A stretch of DNA of 64,000 nt from Trileptium ribeirensis (GCA_030248225.1 JASANE010004934.1:42055-106054); one strand, 5' to 3'. Shown: positions 48,120 through 60,240, numbered from the stretch's first letter. A program made the numbers and translations. The notes: generated from the letters alone by a model not told the origin.

Positions 48120-48830
48120 CCTACCACCGGCAGGTCAGCGCAATGCACCACATGGACGCACCGTTACTTATTAACGCCTTCATCTACCTGACACCGGTCC
48201 TCACGTTGATCGATACAGGTGCGGACGTCTCTATCGTATAACAATATCTGGTAAGTAAGCTAGGCCTTCAGCTCCGTCCAGACGACTCAACGCGGATAGT
48301 GTATGCCATCAAACAGTTTTGACATTGGATGGTAGCATAAGTGTACCCTTATCGATAGGACCCATTAAGGTACAGACTGAGCTCTTTTGTCACCCAAACC
48401 ACCCCATATCACTGCATTTTAGGAACAAATTTCATGTCGCAACTTCCAAAATGCATCATCAATTTTCGCCAGCGCTGTTTAGAAATTGCCGTAAACGAGG
48501 AAGAGGCTAAGATACATTTTGCAGGTTTGGAACGTTACGACCCACCGCTAATCGCCGTAATGTGCAGAAACCTCACTACCATCGAACCCAATACAGAAAC
48601 ATTTATCAACGCCATCCCTGAAATTGCTGATACAGGTGTAGGACCCGCTCTATTCGTCCCCGCTCCTGAAATGATCGGCATCGCGATGGGACACGCATTA
48701 GTGCTTAGGAGTCAGCGGACTATACCAATTGCGTTAATCAATTTTAGTAACACGGCCAGTCACCATATACTCTGGGCAAACAGTTGGGCATATAGGGACC
48801 ATGATCAATCCAACAATACAATTCCTTAAG
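48050..48830 (+). pseudogene. Retroelement aspartic protease, broken
   Basis: The protease would cleave Gag and Pol. The active-site loop LIDTGADVSIV is intact, with DTGA at 48,212-48,223, and is followed by TAA at 48,239. A frame change precedes DGSISVPLSIGPIKV and another precedes ILGTNFM, the equivalent of the conserved ILGxDFL end of retropepsins (near 48,418). The remaining frame to 48,829 is the usual linker to reverse transcriptase. The N-terminal side overlaps the envelope-like frame in a different register. Confidence 0.8.
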
Positions 48831-48999
48831 GACACCAATCAAAATTTGATACGATAAGAGGAACATAAGGAGGCTAAACAGCTAAATAATATAACCGCCC
48901 ACCCTGAAAGGATTATCCAAAATATCGAAGCTAGCAAACGCTCCATCGATCACGAGCGGGCTCAAATGGTATTGAGTAAAATAGACTTCGATAAAACGT

Positions 49000-49911
49000 T
49001 ACTGTCGCCGTTCGAGTTAAAACAATTGAAAACTACAATCGCTGAAAATTGCAGACGTATTCAGCACACATGATTTTGATCTAGGACAATACACCGAACA
49101 CCGACACCGCATGGAAACTGGGGATGCAAAACCAATCAAGCAAGCAAAATATAGGCTGGCGCATTCTTTACGTGAACCGCTTAGGGAGGAACTAAGCAGC
49201 ATGTTAGACGCAGGCCTTATAGCCCCATCGAGTTCACCTTGGGGGTCTCCAATAGTGTACGTAACAAAGAGCGATGGCTCTCTCCGACTCTGTATCGACT
49301 TTCGGAAGGTCAACACAGCAGCAGAACAAGATGCGTACCCACTGCCACGCATATATGACATACTAGGGTGCCACAGGAATACGAAATTAATGTCGAATTT
49401 AGACCTAAACAAGGGATTTTGGCAATTAGAATTAGATCCTGAAACCAAAGATAAAACATCTTTTGAGACGGTACCCGGACAGTACAAGTATAATGTCCTA
49501 CCGTTCGGTCTAATCTCATCCCCCACAGCCTTTCAACGCTGCATGTCAATGATTTTGAAAGGACTTGAGTGGGGAAAATGTTTAATATACATCGATGATA
49601 TACTAGTTTTCTGACCATCATTCGAGGCCCATTTGGCGGATTTTATCCGTGTCTTCGATCGCTTCCGTAAGGCACATTTAAAACTCAAATACTTAGGGCA
49701 TATAATTAGTACCGAATGTGTCAAATCAGACCCAGACAAGGCAATAGCCATAGAAAAAATTAAACGTCCGGAGACGTTGAAACAGCTCCAAAGTTTCTTA
49801 GGACTTGTGGTGTATTACCATAAATTTATCCAAAATTACTCGGACATGTGTGAGCCATTGAATGAATTAAAACGCAAGGATATAGAGTTCAAAAGGATCC
49901 CTAGGTGTTGA
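49000..49911 (+). pseudogene. pol: Ty3/gypsy-type reverse transcriptase
   Basis: It would copy element RNA to DNA. Blocks in order are KYRLAHSLREPLREEL, GLIAPSSSPWGSPIVYVTKSDGS, RLCIDFRKVN, YPLPRI, LDLNKGFWQLEL, FGLISSPTAFQRCM and the catalytic YIDD at 49,588-49,599. A TGA at 49,612 interrupts the frame directly after YIDDILVF. The continuation in the same frame carries LKLKYLGHIIS and SFLGLVVYYHKFI, with about 20 residues apparently deleted before YLGHII. The Ty3/gypsy type is shown by the LPFGL..PTAFQ block and the tether-like end. Apart from one stop and the small deletion the domain is well kept. Confidence 0.93.
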
Positions 49912-50656
49912 GGAAGCATTCAAGAAATTGAAACAAGCGTTATTGGATGAACCGGTCCTAATCCACCCCGATTTCATGCAGCCAGTCATCCTGCAAGCGG
50001 GCGCTTCCGGATATGCAATGGGTGCAGTGTTATCCCAGAAAACTAAGCAAGGAATCAAACCCATTGCATATGCTAACAAGGCCCTCCTTGATTATCAACG
50101 CAGATACCGCGTAATAGAAACCAAAGCACTCGCAATTAGATGGGCTGCACTGCATTTCAAGCATTACCTCGTAAGGCAAAAATTCAACGTCGAGACCGAC
50201 CATAAACCACTTAAAACCCTGTTTGATAAACCACCCAGGAATTCACGCTTATCCCAATGGCGAAGTGAGCTATTACTCGAGTTTGGAGGATTCGAGATAC
50301 TGTATAGACCAGGTAAGGAAAATGATAACGGAGATGCTCAATCACGCGATCCCAGATACGACCCATCAGTAAATAAAGAGCTAGGTGACACTTATGAAAT
50401 CCTAATGATGGGTAGTGGTCGACCTAATGACCTTCGCCCACCAACGACCTGCGCCACATGGGATCAAGCCCATTTACCAAACCCCGTGCGCACAGTCGCA
50501 CCAATCGCCACCGGCGCGCCTTCTCCCCTCACAGGCAGTCCGATTGCTCCCGCAGCAGGTCAACCGATCCCCGGAGCCATTCCATCGCAACTGGCAGCTG
50601 ACACGCTAGTAACTACAGTACCCCAGCCACGCTACAACAGCAGGCGGCTACACTGA
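49912..50656 (+). pseudogene. pol: RNase H domain, first catalytic Asp lost
   Basis: It would degrade the RNA strand of the hybrid. The frame follows a one-base shift after the reverse transcriptase. Motifs are VILQAGASGYAMGAVLSQ, where the usual DAS is GAS so the first catalytic Asp is Gly (codon about 50,000), then YRVIETKALAIRW (Glu retained), VETDHKPL (Asp retained) and NDNGDAQSRDP (the equivalent of N..ADALSR). The frame continues open for about 80 more Pro/Ala-rich residues to 50,656. The Asp-to-Gly change alone should inactivate the enzyme. Confidence 0.9.
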
Positions 50657-50673
50657 GCGCAATCCCAATACGA

Positions 50674-51593
50674 ATGGACCCCACAGAAACCCCAGTCATG
50701 GCTGTACGTACAGCAGCCATTTCGAGTACTGGAGGCGGACCCCAGGCTCGAAGACGCAAAAGACCTTTTCGACCTGAATCCGAAGCGATAGGCCTAGCCG
50801 CCACCACACTACCCACAGAGCAGGAGTTTGACCGGCTCACAAAATTAATGATGCACTATGAGACAGAGATATTACCCACCGTTAGGATCGAGGACGTACA
50901 AGATACACACTAAAACATTTCTCTACCGTTCTTCTCTGACCTCCGTGATTTTAACCTAGTTCGGCTACTGCGATATATACAACGAAATGACCCAGAATTT
51001 GGCCCAATATGGTGGTACTTATATAACCAAACATGCCCAAAAGTAGAGTTAGGTGCCCATACCGCCGCACACATATTTATGTATGAGGTGGTAAACCGGT
51101 ATGGAGCAACTAAGGAATTATGTTCTGACCGAGGCGGCGCTTTCACTGTGCATATGTTCGAGGAACTGTGTCAGGAAATGCAAATATTCCGACACATGAG
51201 CCTGGCTTATCACCCGCAAGCAAATGGTGAAATTGAGAGATTCAATAAGACCCTGCTTTACTTACGGCGAGTAAGCGTCCATCAAGATGACCACCATTCA
51301 TGGGACGTATCCTTACCGTTTTGTATAATGGCTTATAATTCTTCGGTACACAGAGTCACCAAATACCCACCATTTCTGCTAATGCATGGTTTCTATCCTA
51401 GGCTACTTGGAGAATATGACCCGCATGGCATAGCAACAGGATACACAGCAGCGCATTCTTATAGGGCCAATGCGCAGCGCTGGATGGCATCTATTAGGGA
51501 GCGTGCATATAGGTCAATGAAAGCCGCACAAGAAATAAACCGAACAAGATGTGATAGAAGAACACGCGAACCACGTTATCAAACAGGTGAATG
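50674..51593 (+). pseudogene. pol: Integrase core with N-terminal deletion
   Basis: Integrase inserts the DNA copy. The catalytic Asp in LCSDRGGAF (51,127-51,129) and the catalytic Glu in NGEIERFN are 35 residues apart, the D-35-E spacing. AYHPQANGEIERFN, MAYNSSVHRVTKYPPFLLMHG and the following helices are well conserved. The N-terminal HHCC zinc finger and the first catalytic Asp are missing. The upstream segment LLRYIQRNDPEFGPIWWYL, which normally precedes the zinc finger, runs almost directly into AHTAAHIFMYEVVNRYG. This indicates an internal loss of roughly 100 codons. A TAA at 50,911 also breaks the frame. Confidence 0.9.
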
Positions 51594-52317
51594 AGTTTGG
51601 GTTTATAAGTACGACACCACGCCAGGAACATCTGGGAAACTAACACCACGCAGGGGTAGGCCATACGAAATACTAAGGATCACGCCGCCTTGCTTGAGAG
51701 TAACAATGCATTCTAACCCCGAAGCCATGGCTCATGTAGTACACATTAATAGGACCAAACCATGCTTTAGGGCCCTAAACCCAGTACCTCATGTTGGGGA
51801 CTGGTTAAATCAAGGACACGCTTCGGTATTGGAAAGAGGGTTGACCGAACCAGCCCAACGGTTTATCGCTGACCGGGATTTTGTTACTGAGGTAGAACCT
51901 GTGGATGAGGTAGCAGTTGGCACCGTAAGAACAGCCGCTAGTGACAGTTCGGACACACGGAGAGCCTTGAATTGGGTGACCCCAATGACCCCAATCTATA
52001 CAAGCGAACGTACGTCGAGATGGAGGCCGAACAAGCTGCCCAATAACACGTGGAATACCGAACGGACGAATACGAACCACAAAACCCCCTGTACTTTCAG
52101 GAATCGGATCCCACTAACTGACACTGACAGGGAAGTCGAACCATCATGGCCACCAATAGCACAGGAACAGGTTACTAGAAAGGAGGCTTTCTTCTACATA
52201 CCACAACCCGACAGCCGCGACACACAAGTGGATTACGGACAACACACCGTACCGGTAACCACTATGGAGAGGATAGTGGCTACCAGCGAGGAAATCCCAT
52301 TTGGGGGCCCACTGTAG
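51594..52317 (+). pseudogene. Integrase C-terminal domain and tail
   Basis: After a TGA near 51,592, the frame carries GKLTPRRGRPYEILRITPP, the GPY/F-type motif of Ty3/gypsy integrases, and HVVHINRTKPC. About 170 polar residues follow, ending at 52,315. No chromodomain is recognisable in the tail. The frame at 51,694-52,317 is uninterrupted. Confidence 0.7.
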
Positions 52318-53566
52318 GCGTAGGAATATTAGAAGGACAACACTTCTATCCCGCAGACTTCACGATATCCACCACGCCACGCGGAGCTTCAGATGGAATC
52401 GTAGTACCTGGCCCATATACCTCAGGAGACCTACGCTACGCTATCACGCTTGCCGCACAAGATCACCCGCTATTCCAATCGCAACCAGCTGAGCACATCA
52501 TGGCATCGCGACTAAGAGTCCCAATGGAAGTTGCAACGCAGACTGTCGGAGATTACACGCGCTCTTATAGTGCCCACCTGCACCTGCCGACCGACATCGC
52601 TCACCCTATTTATGGGGCTATCGCGAACCTGCTATCATAAACCCAGCTCCAGGATCACCAATGTCCAGCGCTATATCGGAAGGCACCTCCCGGTAAGAGA
52701 GGGCTGATGCGGATAAGGAAGCGTTTGAAGCGGACGATGAACGAGCTAGTCAAACCACGCAAGAACCATCCTCCGCTGAGCGAACCAGTCAACAAGAACG
52801 GGAAACATTAAGTAGTGAATCTTGAACTGCTACTTCACACCAAACAATCCCAAGCCCGCGCCGTCGACGGGGAGCCGTAGAATCCAGTAGCAGTACGTCA
52901 ACGCCTCGACGAGACCCAGGTCGCCAGCCAACCGTAGCTACCCTTCCCCATACCCAAGCACCGACCCAAGAACGCGGAAAATAACTCGTCAGACAAGCTA
53001 CACCCTATAAGCGGGCAAGGGTTGTACCAGCAACCACGACCACTCAATCTATCCAACCAGTACAACCAGGACCGTCCACCGTGGAAATTATCGAAGCCCC
53101 ACCCATTGCGACTACTACCCCACCGGCGATGATTCGACCCAATACTGCACCAGTAAGAGCATCTGCACAAACTCGGCACCTGTTACATCGCCAAGCCAAA
53201 GACCACGTTCGCCGGCCATATGGCGTCGCTTCGGATGAGGAACCTACAGAGGCTATCCGTGGCGAACGCCACGTCCGATTCCAAGAACCCCAAGCGACCA
53301 CCAGCACAGTCGTGGGAACATCAACTAAAGCAGCCTCTACCACACGCCCGCAGTCCACTAGTGTCACCACCTCAATGACCAGCTCAACATCCTCAACCCG
53401 ACGCGAATTACTACTTGAGCCATTTGCTGGTCCCTCACCACCGCCAGAATTCTCACGCTATCCCTCTAGCCAAGAATTACACCCCGCCGCATGGCGACAG
53501 CGCGTACCTCGACCACCACCCCATGAGGAATCCGAGTCCGAAGAATCGTACCCGCAGGTAGACTAA
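52220..53566 (+). pseudogene. Uncharacterised region: compact domain then Ser/Thr/Pro-rich tail
   Basis: A frame at about 52,257-52,640 without its own ATG reads a folded-looking segment (VGVGILEGQHFYPADF, GDLRYAITLAAQDHP, HIMASRLRVPMEV) that I do not recognise. From about 52,661 to 53,566 another frame with a few stops is very rich in Ser, Thr, Pro and Glu (STRPQSTSVTTSMTSSTSST), probably disordered. Position between integrase and the SGNH-like genes suggests it belongs to the same element. Confidence 0.4.
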
Positions 53567-53652
53567 GTTGACCGCCATAGCAGCACGTACCCTAAGGTAA
53601 AGCCCAAAATCAAGAAAAGGGATGAAAGTTAAAACGAACCTAATTTACATCC

Positions 53653-54837
53653 ATGTTGAGTAAACTTATTAGTGCTTTTTCCAATCTAGATGCGCCGCAG
53701 CTACAGCCTCAACGATCTCCAGGCGCCCAGGATTCTGCAGGGAGTGCCGCACGTACCTACAATATGCGACGGGCACCAATATCCGTCCGTTCCCCAAAGC
53801 CATATAAGCAGCTCGCACTTCTGGGTCGCGGTCGCACCCTAGCGGTCGAATTGGACCTGGTTGGCCAACGAACACGTCATGCTCGACGGCATCGTGCACA
53901 ACAGCCGCCGACTCGCCAGTGTTACCGAACATTACTACCTAACGGTCCTGGAGCTTCTAGGCTTCACCACCGCCGTTCATGGAATGTTGGACCAACACAT
54001 GTTGCCAGCTGAGATCCAACTCCGCAGCATCGCCATCCTACGCAATCTACCAACGAACACCCGACGATGGCTCAAATCGTACCAATCGAACGTGATGCGG
54101 CCGATCCGTTTAGCCGAATTCCAGGACATGCAGTATCAGGAGGAGCTTGAGGATGCCGGCAGCCGGCTTCTCCTTTGCGATTCGCTTGACAACTTTTGGG
54201 GAACGGGCGTGTATCGGAGCAAACGTGGTGCCAACCAACCAGCGTACCACAATGTGTTGGGCCACTTATTATCGAGGTCCGTGCTTTTTACCGTGACAGC
54301 CTGGTACGGTGGCCACGTGTTATCATCGTCGGCGACGAACGGGCCCTGCCGTTGCTAGATGTGGCCGACAAGCACAACTGGTTAATATTAGTGCGGCCAG
54401 GACTCAACATGATCGAATTGATCAAGTTGGTGAACGCCTTTTTGACGCAGCAAACCGACTGAGTCATGATCATAGGCGGCTATAGGGACATTTGGCACTC
54501 GCCAAACAAGGTCATCTCGCCCGGCGCATACGGCATATGGGACGATTTCAATGGCACCAGCCTGACGTGGTTCAATGAACTCGCAGCCCGGAAGACAAGG
54601 ATGGTGCAACGACACCAAATCCTCCGTAGCATCATCATGCCGGGTTGGCCAGCGACGCTCATGGGAGTCGAAGCCTGGGATACGGTCGGACCGCTCAACC
54701 GAGGCGAGGAACGGCGACGATGGGCTGAATCGGTGGTATCTCCACCATTTTGGCCGCAGCTGGTTCAGTGGACGGAAGAGCGAATCCAAGGCACCAATAT
54801 ATTTTGGCAGATGTGCGAGACTCATCTGTTCGACTGA
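53653..54837 (+). pseudogene. SGNH/GDSL-hydrolase-like protein, copy 1
   Basis: The family hydrolyses esters; homologues occur in ORF1 of CR1 LINEs and have been described in some LTR elements. A poorly resolved N-terminal domain (to about 54,180) is followed by DNFWGTGVYRSKRGAN and, after a frame change near 54,270, RWPRVIIVGDERALPLL. The last is the block I strand, but with GDE in place of GDS. Then come VRPGLNMIELI, a TGA at 54,460 and MIIGGYRDIW in the place of the GxND block. The C-terminus MPGWPATLMGVEAWD..ETHLFD aligns with copy 2 but lacks about 40 residues. The catalytic Ser and Asn are not visible, so activity is doubtful even before decay. Confidence 0.65.
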
Positions 54838-54999
54838 ACTAAACCTCGGTAATTAGAGAAGCACAAGTGTCGTACTAACCAAGGGGAGAAAGTTCCCACA
54901 CCAGGCAAGCAGGAGCAGGAAGTGAGACAGCATTAATAGGGTGAAGTAGGAAAAAGCATCAAAGGTAATGCGAGTATCTATATGACTTTATTCTTGTAG
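54838..54999. other. Spacer between the two SGNH-like copies
   Basis: It ends TTCTTGTAG directly before the ATG at 55,000, which resembles a 3' splice site. If real, the second copy could be expressed from a spliced message. Confidence 0.35.
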
Positions 55000-56240
55000 A
55001 TGGCCAGCACCTCACAACCACGATGCACCAATGAAGCCGAGCAGAAGTGGAGACAATTTGGCGGGCGAGTACCAGTGGTCGGTCCATTCTCTCCGGCAGA
55101 GTCGGCCTGGTTCTAGCTCCCGGCAATCCCAACCTACCGTGTGGACCTAGCCAAACCATACGCTACGTTTCTGTCCCACGGCACCTATTGGCCGAAATTA
55201 TCGAATATGCACGAGGCGCCGGCACCATTCCTCCACGACGGCAACACCTTATCAACCGTCAAGAAGCACTATCAAGTCCAGGTGCTGTCATTGTTGGAAC
55301 TGACGGACGCCGTTCGAGGGCTGCTACTCCTGACTGGCACACTGTTACAACTCAAGCGCGTGAACTGAAGAATGAGCTCATCGAGCCTATTACCCAGGCA
55401 CGCCTCAAACCGCTCCTCGAGCACATCATGAGGCCCATACTCCTCAGCTAGTTCGCCATACCGGTATATGCGAGAATTTTGCGCCTCACCAATAACCACC
55501 AATTGCTGGAAGCCTCGGCGGACAATTTTGGGACGTCGGCCGCACCAACCAACAGTTACAACAACATGAGGTCCCAGTGTGCTGTCACAACGTTATGGGG
55601 CGAAGTGCGAGAATACCGCACCACTGGTCACGCACAATGGCCGACAACAATCGTGGTAGTCGATGCCCTAGCTCTACTTATCCTCGAAATGGCAGCGGAC
55701 AATAAATGGATTGTCAACGGATGGCCGGAATCCATAATGGTGTGTCTGTTACAGCTGGAAAATGCCATACTAACGCCCCAAACCAGCTGCATCGTCATCC
55801 CCGGCGGCTTCCAGTATATCTATCGCAAGGCGCCAATGGTGCAGCTCCATGCGTCTCTACCCAGTGCCGCCTTTCGCAAATTCAAGCAGCACCTCGCCGT
55901 ACTCTCCCGCCGAGTTGCGGCCACTACCGCTATCGTCATCACGCCGCCGGTACCCCGATGGGTTGCCACTAATCAGGACGCCCTATCCTGGAAGGCCGAA
56001 CTTAAACAATTAATGGCCCACTATCGGCAACGACATGACACGTTCCACAATGTCTACATGCCCTCTAGGCCAGTCGCCTTCCACGCCGCAGACGCATGGG
56101 AACGGGACAAGCCACATATGGAGTGGCAGGAACGACCACAATTCGTCGAGCCGACGGCTTCCAACTTCTGCCGTCGAAACCTTCGCGAGTGGGCGAGCGG
56201 TCTAATTAGGGACGCAGAACTAAAACGCTTGTCGCATTAA
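55000..56240 (+). pseudogene. SGNH/GDSL-hydrolase-like protein, copy 2
   Basis: This is a tandem paralogue of copy 1. From ATG at 55,000 the N-terminal domain is split over several frames, matching copy 1 in LHDG..HYYxxVLxLLxxTxAV-type positions. The last frame (55,479-56,240, 253 residues) is open: WPTTIVVVDALALLILEMA (block I, VDA in place of GDS), WPESIMVCLLQLENAIL, CIVIPGGFQYIY (block III position), TTAIVITPPVPRWVATNQDALSWKAEL and a C-terminal MPSRPVAFHAADAWERDKPHMEW. The central TPPVPRW segment is present here and in copy 3 but deleted in copy 1. The nucleophile Ser and the oxyanion Asn are again absent. The fold assignment is by pattern and is not proven. Confidence 0.65.
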
Positions 56241-57075
56241 AGATAGCCTCATTTAGTAGACGCCAGTCAAGGGCGGTACCGCGAGCGGATAAAATAACAC
56301 TAAGGAGAGCCAAATAACAGTAAGGAACCTCGAATGGATAGGTGAAGCACATTCCAATATGGTTGGGGACAAAAAAAACGGCGAACGTGTGCGAGCGCAA
56401 TAAGCAAGAAACGGCACCAAATTTTCGCAGGATACGATCATTTAAGACCAACTGAGTAGAGAGCACTAGCGATAATAGTCAACGCAAGCCAAAGCAACCT
56501 AGCGTCAAAACAACCCGATAAGAATAGTCCCAATTAATGAAACGAGAATAAACCAAGCAACTAACCTGATTTTGAAACTGTTTCCTGATTTTCAAAGAAA
56601 CTCCTGTGTCAGGCACCTCGGCACCCGGACCCTTTCCTGGGGTAACCAATCCAAATTAAGACCCTTGGAGGTACTTGCCAATGTGTACATATATGTCTAT
56701 ATCATTGCATCATGTAAACCAAAATGTATGTTATTATAATTAATAAGTATATGAAAGCAGTTATAGCGATATAACGTACCATGAACCTACGAATTTTTGG
56801 GAATTAAGCCAAAATTCACGAACCTTTAAAAGTTCCAGGCCATAAGAAAAAACTCCAAAAAATCCGGAAAATAAGGGAGAAGGGACGACGTTTTCTCGTG
56901 CACTTAAACTTTATACGCTAACTTCTATAGCAATCTCAGATTTTCAAGCTACAACGTATAACGGGCTGTGCATCTACGAATTTAACGGCAAAATTTTACA
57001 CAAATCTACCTTTCCACATGATTTACATTCCTGCCCTGATTAAGGAGTGTAATAAATCCTAAAAATTTTAAGAGA
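56241..57075 (+). other. 3' untranslated region of the plus-strand retroelement
   Basis: Non-coding. The last ~90 bases before 57,076 resemble, in reverse complement, the bases outside 61,392 (for example TAAGAGA directly abutting TGTAACAG). No convincing long polypurine tract is present; only AAGAGA abuts the LTR start. Confidence 0.5.
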
Positions 57076-59699
57076 TGTAACAGCCCGAGTTTCATGAAAC
57101 AGATAAAACGTTTAAGTTTACTGGAAGGAAAAGGGAATGGGACGGAGTGTTCCCCCCGCAAGGGCACCAACTAATTATGGCGCTGGGACCTGCTGTCAGT
57201 TTGTTTAGCGATGTTTATTTTGGACATTGGTCTCGAGAGAAGACTACATCATTATATTATTGTAAGCACCGGTAAGCTTAATTGTTTTAACAAAGTGGTC
57301 ATTTAGGGTCCGAAACTGGTGTATTACCACAAACCGAAACGTTATCGTCACCGATCAGGGTCGGCGAAATTTTGATCGGCTGGGGGCGTTGTTCCCGCAG
57401 CTCTTTTTTGGATCACACGAGGGTCAAGATGGGCACCTTTCGGTTTCTCCGGTCAGTCGTCCTAGCGAAATTTGTGTTCAGATGAGATGCCTAATGAATT
57501 TGCCTAAACGCCCTAAAGTCAGTGTCAAACGATTAAACCAACACAATCCCTAGACAACATTCCGCGTAAGCAGCAAACACCTTAAGCTCAAGTCTCAATG
57601 CCTAGAATTTGATCCATCTTTTGTTTTCCCCAAATTTAGTTAGCTCAGTAGAATAGAAGAAATTTTAAGGGCTTCCTAAAGCCCGATGGAGACTAGTCCC
57701 CCGTCCCTAATCTGCGTTTCTGTTCAAGCCCAAACACGGCATGGGCGTTGAACGATCAACTAAACTACAAATTTGGAAACCAAAACAACAAACCATTGAG
57801 CAAGTCCCTATTTCAGTGGCGCGCACGTTCGAGAAAATTTTACCGTGGTCGACTCAGGAATATACGATAACCCTAACTCAAAAGCAGCAAATCATGTAAA
57901 ACTTGGACGAGAAGCGTCCGTTTCGGTGGGCCCTACCTAAGACCACGGGGAATCAGAAGGACTTCGACTTCGGTGGCTACAATTTCAGTATTAATCTGTG
58001 AAATCGCTCAGGATGCCCAAAACGGGACTCGACTTGCGGAGGCTTGTCAATGAACCTAATTAACTGTTTATGAATGGCCTGTCACTGTTACATCTGGGGA
58101 AAGTAAACCCCCATACTCTCGGTTCTCCTCTTCACTGACACTATTCGATCCGGGACTGCAGTCGCTAGTCCCCTTCCGCGAGACGGAAGATGTTTACGCG
58201 GGTCCTCCAACCGTCGAATCCCATTCCAAACTCGCAAAATCAAAAACACGGGAAAACAGAAAAACAATGTGAAACCATACAACATAAGCTCTAGCGTCGG
58301 AGCCGGTCAGTAGAGTCGACCGAACTCCGCGCCGTCGAAGTCGAACTGATTCCAAGATTTGACGCGTTGGTCGTAACCTCGAAATTTTCGCCTGTAGTTT
58401 AGTATGGCGATTTTATCGTCGTCCAGTCGTGGGCGATTTCTTGACGCCCACTTTTTCTGGTTTTCGTTCAGTGTCCAATTGGGGACACTTCCGGAGATTC
58501 AAATTTTGACGGCTACCGTAAGCTGTCGATGTCCTTAGAGAGAGTCGGCTTCAATTAGATGTGCCGAGATCAAGTTTGAACCCTCCGAGTACTCGGAAGT
58601 TGTCCATCTGCGACTTTCACCCCGATTTTCTCATGAAAGTTGAGCTTTTAAGCCTCAACTTCCAGCAATTAGTTCCGGATGTTCGTCGAAATTCGAATCT
58701 TATTTGCTCGATTTCCTGTCCTAGATTGGTTGGGTCAACATCGGCGACTTCCGGGACACTCGATCTCTAAGCTTTTTGAATTTGTTTGCTCTCTTCTTCT
58801 TGGTCTAACCGCCAACTCATCGTCCCACGCAACGACCAGCAATCAGCTGAAGCTCTAATTGTTTGGCGACCCATCTGCTACGTCGCCTTTGTGGATTCGA
58901 CTTGCCGCCCATCCAATTAAGCTAAATTTGGCTTTAAAGGTGACCGTCGCTTCTGAGGACACCTTAAAACATCGAAAGAAATAAAGTTAAATTTCGATTT
59001 TCGTGAGACTACCTAAGCTTCAATGACTGGCCGGGGGAACCGACGACGGGAATGCGACTGTCTTGAAGTCAGAGACAGAGCAAACCCTAACGTACTCGTA
59101 ATTGGTCAGGGGGCCTGCTCCAAGGCCCTAGAACCCGCGGGAGGGCCCCGAAGACACCCCCGTTCGTTCTAATCGTCCGTATCCAGTCCGTTAGTAAAAC
59201 TCTAAAATTTTAACGCGTTTTGTACGTGTTGTCCTTGTCCGTCCGATATATAGGTACATAAATATATCCATAAGTATATGAAATACATACATATAAGCAC
59301 AATATATATAGAAGTATATGTTCACACACACAAACACACACATACGAACACACACTACACACATTAGACATGATGGGGTCCTGAGCGACAGAAAGGTCGC
59401 TCAAGATAAATACACACTCACAACACACAACCAACAACAACAACAACAAAGGCGACCGACCAAAAACGTCGGTTAGAGAGAGAACGAGGACAAGAAAACA
59501 AAAGGACTGCAAGGACACGACGAGGGCGTGGGAAGGGACGCGGGACAAGGGGGGTCCCGGGGGATTTTCGAGGGGCAGGGGTTAGATTCGGTCCCAGGAC
59601 GAAAAACGGGGCCGACCGATACCAAACACGAGGGGGAAGGAGGTAGTAACGGATCGGAACTTACCCTTGGGTTCTGATGTATATAAGTATGGGGAGCTT

Positions 59700-60240
59700 T
59701 AATGGGCTCTCCTGCGTTAACAATTGGGCGGAGCGACGCCCGCCGGGCATCGTTGAGCTCGTCGTCAAACGGCGATTCGGATGATGTCGCTGCCGGGGCG
59801 GCAGGGGTAAGAATGGTGCTAAAACTACAACGATTAGGGAGAGCAGCGGCTACGGTAGGGGCGCTTTCGCCGGTTGTCCCGGGTTAACGGGGAAGCGGAC
59901 CGTGACTCGCCGGGTATTTTTGGAGATGTCTCGTCGAGACGAATCCAATGAGGGGCGGTTCGCCCATTTTGAAGTTGAGAGAAAAAGCTTCGAATCATCT
60001 GTGCCCACTAGTGGTTGGCAACAGAGATTTAGGCAGCTTTGAGTGACTACAGCGGGTCAGCGGGGATTCGGACGGGGGTCCGGCGCACATCGTTGGATTT
60101 GTACAGTCACAATGAACAAAACGAGGGGTCGCATGCACCGGTTCAAACGCGCGGTAAGACAACGAGGATAAAAAGGTGGGGGCTTGCATCAGTCGCATGT
60201 TACAACGGGGGAGCTATGGAAACGGGGCGATTTCACCTGA
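59700..60240 (+). repeat. Diverged duplication, offset about 340 bp
   Basis: GGATTCGG/CGATTCGG, GCATCGTTG/ACATCGTTG, GGTAAGA and ACAACGA landmarks occur in similar order in 59,700-59,890 and 60,040-60,240. Alignment by eye only. Confidence 0.4.

Noticed and set aside
41690..56240. Alternative genetic code explaining the in-frame stops
   Set aside because: TAA, TAG and TGA all interrupt frames, frame changes are frequent, and catalytic residues are lost, so ordinary decay is the simpler reading; the LINE and hAT genes use the standard code.
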